From the NCBI GenBank assembly GCA_035525375.1, contig DATLEI010000018.1:1-24435 (forward strand): a stretch of DNA of 24,435 bases, read 5' to 3'. The DNA is from JALZBN01 sp035525375. Lineage in GTDB: Bacteria; Actinomycetota; Acidimicrobiia; Acidimicrobiales; AC-14. Under the pieces are notes generated by a model. That model made no database searches and had not been told where the DNA came from. It saw only the letters and a list, made by a program, of their open reading frames with translations. This document shows positions 1-6,657 of this stretch, piece after piece; the stretch's first letter is position 1, and each line of letters starts with the position of its first letter. A program made the position numbers and the translations under genes.

Positions 1-251
1 CTCACGACCTGCGCCACCACGCGGCGACTCTCACGGCGAGGATGCCGGGCGTCACGACGAAAGAGCTAATGGCCCGAATCGGCCACGCTTCGCCGCGCGC
101 CGCACTCATCTACCAGCACGCGACGAGGGAGCGCGACCGCGCGATTGCCACCTATCTCGATGCGGTCGTCGGGGCCGAGATGCCCTCCCCTACTGCCGAG
201 GTCGTCGACCTCGAGCCGGCGGCGCGTGGGGCTGGTGCGGGGTTGGCTTGA
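1..251 (+). CDS. Tyrosine recombinase (phage-type integrase), C-terminal part
   Basis: The reading frame is open from base 3 to a TGA at 249-251 and has no start inside the window, so only the C-terminus of the protein is present. It begins with HDLRHH, which matches the HxxR catalytic box of tyrosine recombinases. About 20 residues later comes GHAS, the second conserved histidine region, and then IYQHA, where the tyrosine would be the DNA-cleaving nucleophile. The spacing between these boxes is normal for the family. The enzyme would carry out site-specific strand exchange for an integrated element or phage. The gene points toward tRNA-Cys and ends about 54 bases from that tRNA's 3' end, a common arrangement for elements that use a tRNA 3' end as attachment site. 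Whether the full gene is intact cannot be seen here. Confidence 0.85.
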   Translation, partial: HDLRHHAATLTARMPGVTTKELMARIGHASPRAALIYQHATRERDRAIATYLDAVVGAEMPSPTAEVVDLEPAARGAGAGLA

Positions 252-304
252 CATAATCTCAGGGCTTCTCGGCGGAAATAGGCCCTAACCAGCACGTTTA
301 CTAG

Positions 305-376
305 AGGCGGCGAGGAGAATCGAACTCCTGTACACGGCTTTGCAGGCCGTTGCCTAAACCACTCGGCCACGCCGCC
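305..376 (-). tRNA. tRNA-Cys (GCA)
   Basis: The minus strand folds into a complete cloverleaf of 72 bases. The acceptor stem pairs GGCGGCG with CGCCGCC and is followed by a T discriminator. The anticodon arm ACGGC-CTGCAAA-GCCGT presents anticodon GCA, and the T arm is AGGAG-TTCGATT-CTCCT. The 3' CCA is not encoded. The 3' end faces the integrase fragment, so this tRNA is a plausible integration target. Confidence 0.95.
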
Positions 377-381
377 CAGAC

Positions 382-422
382 GCGCCAGCTTACCTGGGCC
401 ACACCCTGGGTAAGCCTGGCGC
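382..422. repeat. Imperfect inverted repeat abutting the HAD start codon
   Basis: GCGCCAG followed by CTTACC on the left pairs with GGTAAG and CTGGCGC on the right. There is one bulged C, two G-T wobbles and two further G-C pairs near a six-base loop, giving a stem of about 17 pairs. It fills nearly all of the 47 bases between divergently transcribed tRNA-Cys and the HAD gene and ends one base before the ATG at 424. It could be an operator for one or both genes, or an RNA hairpin limiting initiation. The sequence does not say which. Confidence 0.55.
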
Positions 423-423
423 C

Positions 424-1083
424 ATGACCGATTCCCGACCCGCAGTCCTGTTCGACGTCGACGGAACGCTTGTCGACACCAACTGGTTCCACACCGTCTC
501 GTGGTGGCGCGCCTTGCGCGACGTCGGCGAGGAGGTGTCGATGAGCCGCATCCATCCGCTCATCGGTATGGGTTCCGATCAAATGGTAAAGCGCCTGATC
601 GGCCACGACAGCGAGGACGCCTCCGAGGCGCACTCCAAGCGCTACGAGCCGTTCAAGGACGAAATCACGGCCTTCCCCCGCGCGGCCGACCTCGTCAAGG
701 AAGTCGCCAACCGCGGCGCCGTCGTGGTGCTGGCCACATCGTCGAACGAAGAAGACGTCGAGCGCCTCCAAGAAGCAGTCGGTGCCGGTGATGCCGTCGA
801 TCACGTCGTCAGCAAAGGCGACGTCGAGAAGAGCAAGCCCGCGCCCGACATCTTCGCCACCGCCCTCGAACAGATGGACCTCGACCCCAAACGCACCATG
901 GTCGTCGGCGACACCGTCTGGGATGTGCGCGCCGCGAAGAAGGTCGGCCTCAAGACGGTCGGCGTCCTCACCGGAGGTGCGACCAGAGAACAACTCGAGG
1001 ACGAGGGCGCCATCGCCGTGTACGAGGACGTAGCCGAGCTACTCGACCAGTTCGACGACAGCCCACTAGCGAAGCTCTTCTAA
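424..1083 (+). CDS. HAD-superfamily hydrolase (phosphatase, phosphoglycolate phosphatase-like)
   Basis: This 219-residue protein has all four HAD motifs. Motif I is DVDGT, with the nucleophile D11 and acid/base D13. Motif II is the T105/S106 pair in LATSS. Motif III is the lysine at 138 in the KSKP context. Motif IV is GDTVWD, with D163 and D167 binding magnesium. Residues 18-85 form a helical cap as in the phosphoglycolate phosphatase and beta-phosphoglucomutase branch. The enzyme would remove phosphate from a small metabolite in the cytoplasm. Its closeness to aldolase, phosphoribulokinase and a RuBisCO trace makes phosphoglycolate an attractive substrate (a CbbZ-like role), but that is inference from context only. 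No clear Shine-Dalgarno precedes the ATG, and a hairpin sits directly against it. Confidence 0.88.
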   Translation: MTDSRPAVLFDVDGTLVDTNWFHTVSWWRALRDVGEEVSMSRIHPLIGMGSDQMVKRLIGHDSEDASEAHSKRYEPFKDEITAFPRAADLVKEVANRGAVVVLATSSNEEDVERLQEAVGAGDAVDHVVSKGDVEKSKPAPDIFATALEQMDLDPKRTMVVGDTVWDVRAAKKVGLKTVGVLTGGATREQLEDEGAIAVYEDVAELLDQFDDSPLAKLF

Positions 1084-1089
1084 ACTGGC

Positions 1090-1179
1090 GGTGCAGGTGC
1101 CGTGCCCGGCCCGGTGGAGGTGCAGCATCACGCCATCGGCCCGGGCCCACTTGGCCATCGACTGCATCGCCGTGTACCC
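1090..1179 (-). pseudogene. Remnant of RuBisCO large subunit (red-type form I signature)
   Basis: Read on the minus strand, these 30 codons give GYTAMQSMAKWARADG followed directly by VMLHLHRAGHGTCT. This matches the start of the large-subunit segment that carries the active-site HxHR residues (H292, H294, R295, H298 in spinach numbering). RAGHGT, rather than the green-type RAMHAV, is the red-type form I signature. Twenty-nine of the 30 codons end in G or C, as expected for a former coding region in this genome. The match stops abruptly on both sides. Toward 1083 the family's RQKNHG continuation is absent and a stop follows at about 1066, inside the HAD gene. Upstream of 1179 no frame resembles RuBisCO. 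It cannot encode an enzyme and is best read as a gene relic. The assignment rests on recognition of the motif, not a database search. Confidence 0.75.
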
Positions 1180-1305
1180 GACGGGCGATGGGCAAGCGAC
1201 GATGCCGTATCGGCCGCCGATAGGTTCCAACTCGCCAGTGGAGCCTGAGCGGGTCTGACGCTAACGTTCCTCCCGTTGCCGACGCGCCGCCACGGGCGGC
1301 CCCCC

Positions 1306-1311
1306 AGGAGG
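1306..1311 (+). promoter_or_regulatory. Strong ribosome binding site of the aldolase gene
   Basis: AGGAGG lies eight bases before the ATG at 1320. It is one of the best Shine-Dalgarno matches in the window and fixes the aldolase start. Confidence 0.85.
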
Positions 1312-1319
1312 AATACAGA

Positions 1320-2348
1320 ATGAGCGTGGAAGATCTCAAGGCCGTCGCCAAGGCCATGGTTGCTCCCGGTAAGGGAGTCCTTGCCGCCGACGAGAGCAAT
1401 GCCACCATCTCCAAGCGCTTCGGCGCCCTCGACATCGAGTCCACCGAGGAGAACCGGCGCGCCTACCGCAACACGCTCCTCTCCGCCCCCGGCATGGAGG
1501 ACTACATCAGCGGGGTCATCCTCTACGACGAGACCATCCGCCAGAAGGTTGACGACGGCACACCGTTCCCCAAGATGCTCGAGCAGAAGGGCGTGTTCCC
1601 CGGCATCAAGGTCGACACCGGCTCCAAGCCACTGGCCCTCGCCGACGGCGAGCAGGTCACCGAAGGGCTCGACGGGCTCCGTGAGCGCATCGCCGAATAC
1701 GTGGCACTGGGCGCCAAGTTCGCCAAGTGGCGCGCCGTCATCATCATCGACGAGGCCAACGGCTTCCCGAGCAACGACGCCATTCGCTGCAACGCCCACG
1801 CGTTGGCTCGCTATGCGGCACTGTGCCAGGAAGGCGGACTCGTGCCCATCGTCGAGCCTGAGGTCCTCATGGACGGCTCGAACGATATCGATGCCTGCTT
1901 CGACGTTTCCCTCCGCACCCAGCGGCGCGTCTTCAACGAACTGGCCGTGCAGCGGGTCGACCTCGAGGCAATGGTGCTCAAGCCCAACATGGTGATCTCG
2001 GGCAAGCAGTGCTCCACCCAGGCCGGCGCTCAAGAGGTCGCCGAGAAGACACTGGCGTGCCTCTACCGCACCGTCCCCGCCGCCGTCCCCGGGATTGCTT
2101 TCCTGTCAGGTGGCCAGAGCGCAGCCGTCGCCACCGAGCACCTCGACCTGATGAACCGCATGGGGCCTCACCCCTGGCAGCTGACCTTCTCCTACGGCCG
2201 CGCCCTACAGGATGAAGCTCTCAAGACCTGGAAGGGCGACGCCGGCAACGTGGGCGAGGCCCAGAAGGTGTTCACTCATCGGGGCGAGCTCACCGGCGCG
2301 GCGCGCAACGGCAACTACTCACGGGAAATGGAAACCGCGAGCGCCTAG
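1320..2348 (+). CDS. Class I fructose-bisphosphate aldolase
   Basis: This 342-residue protein is of normal length for a class I aldolase. It catalyses the reversible condensation of glyceraldehyde 3-phosphate and dihydroxyacetone phosphate in glycolysis, gluconeogenesis and the Calvin cycle. The N-terminal GKGVLAADES is a family signature. The Schiff-base lysine is K221 in VLKPNMV, K137 in AKWRAV matches the second active-site lysine, and IVEPEVL (E179, E181) supplies the acidic residues. The C-terminal FLSGGQS phosphate-binding loop is present. The start is fixed by AGGAGG. With phosphoribulokinase 2 kb downstream and a RuBisCO relic upstream, a Calvin-cycle role is plausible. Its stop codon overlaps that of the convergent histidine kinase by four bases (CTAG). 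Confidence 0.95.
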   Translation: MSVEDLKAVAKAMVAPGKGVLAADESNATISKRFGALDIESTEENRRAYRNTLLSAPGMEDYISGVILYDETIRQKVDDGTPFPKMLEQKGVFPGIKVDTGSKPLALADGEQVTEGLDGLRERIAEYVALGAKFAKWRAVIIIDEANGFPSNDAIRCNAHALARYAALCQEGGLVPIVEPEVLMDGSNDIDACFDVSLRTQRRVFNELAVQRVDLEAMVLKPNMVISGKQCSTQAGAQEVAEKTLACLYRTVPAAVPGIAFLSGGQSAAVATEHLDLMNRMGPHPWQLTFSYGRALQDEALKTWKGDAGNVGEAQKVFTHRGELTGAARNGNYSREMETASA

Positions 2349-3529
2349 CGCTCGTTGGGGACGATGACCTCGACCGTCGTCCCTTCGCCGGGTCGAGAAT
2401 CGACGGCAAGCGTCGCGCCGATGAGTTCGGCTCGCTCCTGCATGCCGACCATCCCATAGGAATGCCGTTCCTCCGCTGAGGTGAGGCGCTCCTGGCCAAA
2501 GCCACGTCCGTCATCATCGACCGTGAGCCGGGTCGTACCGTCAACAACCTGCAAAGAGATTCCGACCTTCGACGCGCCCGCATGTTTCACCACGTTCTGG
2601 AGGGCCTCCTGGGCGATGCGATAGAGCGCAACCTCTACGTGCGCGGGCAAACGGCCGGCTTCCACGTCGAGGACGACTTCGAGGGCCGGGATCGACCGGC
2701 CCAGGCTCTCAAGGCCCGCGGCCAACCCCAAGTCGTCGAGCACTGACGGGCGGAGGCCGGTGATCGCTGAGCGGGTCTCTTGCAAGGCAGCAGTCGCGAG
2801 CTCCTTGGCCACGGACAGCTCATGGCGAAGGGTCTCATCACCCCCCGCAGCGTCCTCGGCGGCCAGTAGGTGGTACCAGAGGCTGACGAGGCGCTGGCCG
2901 ATCCCGTCATGGATCTCCCCCGACAGCCGGCGGCGCTCCAGCTCTTGGGCCTCCACCGTGCGCGCCGCGAAGGCCTCGAGCATCTCCTCTCGCTCCGCTA
3001 GGCGGTTGTAGAGCCGTGCCTTCTCAATCGTGCGGGCGAGCAGGTTGGCCACCTGAGTCAAAAGCGCCAGATCGCGCTCCCCGTAGGAGCGCTGCTGCTT
3101 CGAGTGCACGTTCAGGACCCCCACCACCCGGCCATGGGCCAGCATCGGCACGGACACCAAGGAGGCGTAGTCCTCCCCACGGAGTGCCGGGATATAGCGG
3201 TACCGGTCGTCGTTCCACTTGTCCGGCACAACGGCAGGCTCGCCGTGCTGCGCCACCCAACCAGCGATGCCCTCACCGATGGCCAGCTCGACCGTACCGG
3301 CGAGCTCGTCGAACGGTGGCGTCGCGCCGGCGAGGACGACCCGGCCCCGGTCCTCCTCGACGACGTGCACAAAGCACACGTCTGAGCCGGTCGCCTCGGT
3401 GACAAGGGCGGCCACCCGGCCACTCGCCTCCCTGACATCGAGATCGCTCGAGGTGACCTCGATGATGCGACGCAGCAGGCGGTTCTCCGAAGCCAGGTCT
3501 TCTCCGAGTACCTCCTCCGCCTTCGGCAC
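2345..3529 (-). CDS. GAF-domain sensor histidine kinase, NarL/DesK-type
   Basis: This 394-residue kinase has a GAF sensor domain at about residues 20-170 and then a coiled segment. A HisKA_3 dimerisation domain follows with the phospho-acceptor histidine at about 207 in ERRRLSGEIHDGIGQRL. The C-terminal HATPase_c domain has an N box around AQEALQNVVKHA, the VDDDGRGFG loop and SYGMVGMQERA. No transmembrane segment or signal peptide is seen, so it should sense an intracellular signal through the GAF domain. It starts with GTG whose first base is the last base of the response regulator's TAG (TAGTG), so the two are translationally coupled. The ligand cannot be predicted. It lies between aldolase and phosphoribulokinase, so control of carbon metabolism is possible but unproven. 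Confidence 0.92.
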   Translation of the reverse strand: MPKAEEVLGEDLASENRLLRRIIEVTSSDLDVREASGRVAALVTEATGSDVCFVHVVEEDRGRVVLAGATPPFDELAGTVELAIGEGIAGWVAQHGEPAVVPDKWNDDRYRYIPALRGEDYASLVSVPMLAHGRVVGVLNVHSKQQRSYGERDLALLTQVANLLARTIEKARLYNRLAEREEMLEAFAARTVEAQELERRRLSGEIHDGIGQRLVSLWYHLLAAEDAAGGDETLRHELSVAKELATAALQETRSAITGLRPSVLDDLGLAAGLESLGRSIPALEVVLDVEAGRLPAHVEVALYRIAQEALQNVVKHAGASKVGISLQVVDGTTRLTVDDDGRGFGQERLTSAEERHSYGMVGMQERAELIGATLAVDSRPGEGTTVEVIVPNER

Positions 3530-4185
3530 TAGTGGAAGATCCCCTCACGGAGGGCGGTGGCTATGGCCTGGGCCCGATCGGGCACCTCGAGCTTGCGGTA
3601 GATGCCTCGAGCATGGGTCTTCACCGTCTCCTCGCCGATATAGAGCTTTTGGCCGATGGCGCGATTCGAGAGGCCGCGCACCATTAGCTCCAGCACCTCG
3701 CTCTCCCGCTGCGTGAGCCCCAGGCGCGCGCCCGGCCAGAACTCACCGCTTTGAAAGCGCGCCGCGGTCATCGCCACCCGTCCGGCCAGAACTGGATCGA
3801 TGGCCACCTCCCCTTCCATCACCCGCTCCAGGTGGCCCGCCAGCTCCGGAGCGGTCGTCGTCTTCAGGAGGAACCCGGACGCGCCGACCCGGAGGGCCTG
3901 AAAGAGGTATTGCTCGTCGTCGTAGACAGTAAAGAAGACGACCTTGGTGCCCGGCCGGGTGTCGATGAGCTGCTGGCACAGGTCGAGCCCGCTCGCACCT
4001 CGCAGTCGCACGTCGAGCAGCACCACGTCGGGCTCCAACTCGCCGATGAGCGCCAGGGCCTCCTCGGGATCGGTCGTCGCCCCCAGAATCTTCACCCGGT
4101 GGCTCTGGGACGCCAACATCGATCCCAGCCCCTCCAGGACGACCTGGTGGTCGTCCACGAGCAGCAAACCCACCGGTCCAGGCAC
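3529..4185 (-). CDS. NarL/FixJ-family response regulator
   Basis: This 218-residue regulator has a receiver domain at about residues 5-120 and a LuxR-type helix-turn-helix at about 150-215. The acidic pocket is D11/D12, the phosphorylated aspartate is D58 in VLLDVR, and the switch residues are T86 and K108. The DNA-binding region contains LTQRESEVLELMVRGLSNRA and ETVKTHARGIYRKL, typical for the family. The GTG start is forced by an in-frame TGA two codons upstream. It is the first gene of a two-gene operon with the histidine kinase and is divergent from phosphoribulokinase across a roughly 300-base spacer. Its targets are unknown. The shared spacer makes its own promoter and the phosphoribulokinase promoter reasonable first candidates. 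Confidence 0.93.
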   Translation of the reverse strand: MPGPVGLLLVDDHQVVLEGLGSMLASQSHRVKILGATTDPEEALALIGELEPDVVLLDVRLRGASGLDLCQQLIDTRPGTKVVFFTVYDDEQYLFQALRVGASGFLLKTTTAPELAGHLERVMEGEVAIDPVLAGRVAMTAARFQSGEFWPGARLGLTQRESEVLELMVRGLSNRAIGQKLYIGEETVKTHARGIYRKLEVPDRAQAIATALREGIFH

Positions 4186-4489
4186 GATTCACTCAGGTTA
4201 TCCCCCGCCGGAGCCACCCTACGGGGGAGGCGAATACTCCCCCTCCCGCCGTACGTTATGCGCCCTGTTGTCGTGGCAGCCGGTCTGCCCGCGTCGCCGA
4301 GGAGGCCCCCATGTCGAGTCGTCGCTTTTCCACGGTGGCCGGTGACGCGCGATGATGGCCGGCCGGCACCTGGCCAGCTGGGCTGGAGGCTTGCGTCCTC
4401 GGGAGACTCGCCAACGCCAGCACGGCAATGGCAACGGCAACGGCCAAACCGCAGATATGGCCTCGACAGCAGGAACGAAGGTGACAGCA
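4186..4489. other. Divergent intergenic spacer between response regulator and phosphoribulokinase
   Basis: These 304 bases must hold the promoters of both divergent units, though I cannot assign convincing -35/-10 pairs. Visible structure includes an inverted repeat at 4223-4243, a good Shine-Dalgarno (GAGGAGG, 4299-4305) five bases before a 14-codon ORF at 4311-4355, and a hexamer run of about four GGCAAC-like units at 4424-4447. The mini-ORF's TGA overlaps an ATG at 4352 that is in frame with phosphoribulokinase. The kinase could therefore be made with a 46-residue N-terminal extension, but that extension is low-complexity and not part of the family. Confidence 0.5.
4223..4243. repeat. Inverted repeat in the regulator/phosphoribulokinase spacer
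   Basis: GGGGGAG and CTCCCCC form a perfect 7-base inverted repeat around a 7-base centre. It lies about 38 bases upstream of the response regulator start. The two-fold symmetry suits a dimeric regulator such as the adjacent NarL-family protein, but this is only a candidate operator. Confidence 0.35.
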
Positions 4490-5443
4490 ATGCCTGACAA
4501 GCCGATAGCGATTCAGCCTGCGTGGCGCACCGGCGACTCGCCCACCACGCCGATCATGCTTGCGATCGCCGGCGACAGCGCCACTGGGAAGACGACGATC
4601 ACCAAGGGCCTGGTTGAGGCTCTCGGTCCCGATCGCATCACCTCGATCTGCGTCGATGACTACCACAAGTTCGACCGCGAGGAGCGCAAGGGCCTCCCCT
4701 TCACGCCGCTGCACCCGGATGCGAACTACATGGATGTCATGGAGCAGCACCTCCAGCTCCTGGCCCTCGGCCACCCCATCCTGAAGCCCGTCTACAACCA
4801 CAAGGACGGCACCCTTGGGCGCCCCGTCGAGGTCGAGCCCCGTGAGTTCGTCATCATCGAAGGGCTCCTGCCCCTGCACTCCAAGCGAGCCCGAACCTGT
4901 TTCGACGCGACGGTCTATCTCGACCCGCCCGAGCAGGTTCGCTACGAGTGGAAGATCGCTCGCGACACGAAGAAGCGCGGCTACAAGTCGGAGCAGGTCA
5001 TGGAGGAACTCGAGCGGCGCGAACCCGAGTCAGCCGAGTTCATCCGGCCCCAGCGCTCCAACGCCGACATCGTCATCCGCTTCGAGCCCATCGAAGGCCG
5101 GGACGGCCCTGACGACCCACTCAGCGCAACCGTCCTCCTTCGCCCTACCATCTCGCACCCCGACCTCTCCAACATCCTCACCGATGAACACAAAGAGGCC
5201 ATGCACCTCAAGCTGTCCCGCGACGAAGACGGGAAGCCGGTCGATGCCCTCCACGTGCACTCCTACGCCAAGCGTGAGGTCACTCGAGAGGTCGAGGAAG
5301 CAATCTGGGCCGAGCTTGGGATTACCGATTCGGTGCCCGAGTCACTCGGCACGATCGAGCCCGGAAAGCGCAGTGAGCCCCTCGCTGTCGCCCAGCTCAT
5401 CCTGCTCTACCACCTCGTCCAGGCCCACCAAGAACAGCCCTAG
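4490..5443 (+). CDS. prk: Phosphoribulokinase
   Basis: Starting at ATG 4490 the protein has 317 residues, normal for a prokaryotic phosphoribulokinase. It phosphorylates ribulose 5-phosphate to ribulose 1,5-bisphosphate, the RuBisCO substrate. The P-loop is GDSATGKTT at residues 28-36. VDDYHKFDREERK at 55-67 and the following LHPDANYMDVMEQHL form the sugar-phosphate region, and VIIEGLLPLH at 121-130 contains the Walker B-like acidic residue. I chose 4490 because AGGAACGAAGG lies about eight bases upstream and residues before it are not family-like. The frame remains open back to 4352. Uridine kinase is a distant relative, but these motifs fit phosphoribulokinase better. No complete RuBisCO is in the window. 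Its TAG overlaps the TAG of the convergent membrane-protein gene. Confidence 0.92.
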   Translation: MPDKPIAIQPAWRTGDSPTTPIMLAIAGDSATGKTTITKGLVEALGPDRITSICVDDYHKFDREERKGLPFTPLHPDANYMDVMEQHLQLLALGHPILKPVYNHKDGTLGRPVEVEPREFVIIEGLLPLHSKRARTCFDATVYLDPPEQVRYEWKIARDTKKRGYKSEQVMEELERREPESAEFIRPQRSNADIVIRFEPIEGRDGPDDPLSATVLLRPTISHPDLSNILTDEHKEAMHLKLSRDEDGKPVDALHVHSYAKREVTREVEEAIWAELGITDSVPESLGTIEPGKRSEPLAVAQLILLYHLVQAHQEQP

Positions 5444-5916
5444 TCGCGGGGTAGTCGCCCCGTGCGCGCGAAGTTGGTCCGCACGGCGCGGTCCGCGAGT
5501 TGGAATCGCACCCAGAACCACGCCAGCATGAGCGCGCCAACAACCTCCTCGGCCACCAGCAGGGCCGCGCCGTGGTCGAGCGCCGGTAGCGGGCCGCTGA
5601 GCGCGGCCCCGAAGAACGGCCACCAAAATATGTCGGTGCGTGCCCACATGCCATCGGCGACCAGGTGCAAGAACATGCCGACCGGAAGGAAAATCCAGCG
5701 CCGCCTGGCGTGACGGTGGCCGCAGGTGGCCAGCATGACGCCGACGAGCACGACGACGGCCGCGCCAAGAGTGTGCATGACCCTGGCACCGCCGAATGGC
5801 ACGTCGAACAGGTCCGGCAGGAGCGCTCCCACCACGACCACCCGGTAATCGATTGCCGGGTCCTTAAAGACCACCCAGACGACGACGAGCGCGAGTCCTG
5901 CGGGCCACAGGACCAC
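5440..5916 (-). CDS. YdjM/DUF457-like integral membrane protein (predicted metal-dependent hydrolase)
   Basis: This 158-residue protein has about four hydrophobic segments: near the N-terminus, around 45-65, 75-95 and 115-140. GALLPDLFD, the HTLG segment and MFLHLVADGMW place histidines and aspartates near membrane boundaries, as in the YdjM/DUF457 group of predicted membrane metal-dependent hydrolases. The function of that group is poorly known. The GTG start at 5916 comes directly after the TGA of the upstream zinc-ribbon gene, so the two are probably cotranscribed. The family assignment is from motif recognition and is moderate in confidence. That it is a small membrane protein is clear. 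Confidence 0.65.
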   Translation of the reverse strand: MVLWPAGLALVVVWVVFKDPAIDYRVVVVGALLPDLFDVPFGGARVMHTLGAAVVVLVGVMLATCGHRHARRRWIFLPVGMFLHLVADGMWARTDIFWWPFFGAALSGPLPALDHGAALLVAEEVVGALMLAWFWVRFQLADRAVRTNFARTGRLPRD

Positions 5917-6657
5917 TCAGCGGACGAGCACGCGGCCGCACTGCTCACACGTCACGAGGGCGTCGGGGGGCTCCCGCTTCATGCGGTCGAGCTCGGTCGC
6001 CGGGAGAGTCAGGTGACAGCCTCCGCAGCGTCCGTTGACCAGGGGCGCGGCGCCGATGCCGTCCTCGTTGGCCCGAATCCTCTCGTACAGCGCCAACAGG
6101 TCAGTGGGAACTCGTGCGGCAGTCTCGGCACGCGCCGTGGTCTCGTTGGCGAGCTCGGCGTCGATGCCGGCCTGGGCCTCGGCGATAGCGGCGCGCAACT
6201 CGACGCCCTCGTCGTCAAGCCGGGCGCGCTCCTTCTCGAGCGCTTGCACTTCCTCGTCGATGGGCTCGCGGACCGACATCGCCTCGAGCACCTCGTCCTC
6301 GAGCGCGCTATGGCGCCGGCGCAATGACTCGGTGTCGGCCTGCATCGCCTGTAGCTCACGGACGACAGTCACCTCGCCTGAGTACAGGCGAGCGTCGAGG
6401 CCCTTGATCTTGTCCTCGACGTTGGCCATCTCATCCTCGAGCTGCCGCTGCACGCGGGCGGCGGCATCGCGACGCTCTACCGCCTCCGCGAGCGACACTT
6501 CAACGGTCACGAGGGCGTCAGCGACAGCAGCAAGACGCGCCGACTCGGGCAGCGTCGCACGCCGGTGCGTCAACCGATCGGCCGCCGTGTCGTGCACCTG
6601 CACGGAGAGCAGGTCTTTGTAAATGCTCAACACCGGCGCGGCTTCGCCGTCAGTCAC
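5917..6657 (-). CDS. Coiled-coil protein with C-terminal C4 zinc ribbon (CT398/DUF164-like)
   Basis: This 246-residue protein is mostly a long helical coiled coil rich in Glu, Ala and Arg (about residues 10-190). It ends with a zinc ribbon made of CGGC (C211, C214) and CEQC (C237, C240). This is the layout of the CT398/DUF164 family, whose members have been suggested to act as adaptor or nucleic-acid-associated proteins. No firm role is known. The frame is open upstream to 6849, but that part lies over the penicillin-binding protein gene and is arginine-rich and not family-like. I chose the GTG at 6657, which overlaps the end of the upstream gene by eight bases and gives a protein of family length. 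Confidence 0.82.
   Translation of the reverse strand: MTDGEAAPVLSIYKDLLSVQVHDTAADRLTHRRATLPESARLAAVADALVTVEVSLAEAVERRDAAARVQRQLEDEMANVEDKIKGLDARLYSGEVTVVRELQAMQADTESLRRRHSALEDEVLEAMSVREPIDEEVQALEKERARLDDEGVELRAAIAEAQAGIDAELANETTARAETAARVPTDLLALYERIRANEDGIGAAPLVNGRCGGCHLTLPATELDRMKREPPDALVTCEQCGRVLVR

Noticed and set aside
301..993. 230-codon minus-strand frame across tRNA-Cys and the HAD gene
   Set aside because: It lies antisense to a gene with all HAD motifs and runs through a tRNA; its protein is low-complexity and matches nothing I know.
1128..2033. 301-codon minus-strand frame opposite the aldolase gene
   Set aside because: It is a shadow of the aldolase gene in high-GC DNA. The RuBisCO-like codons are in a different frame from this one.
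4256..4879. 207-codon minus-strand frame overlapping the phosphoribulokinase N-terminus
   Set aside because: It is antisense to the P-loop and sugar-phosphate motifs of phosphoribulokinase and is a compositional shadow.
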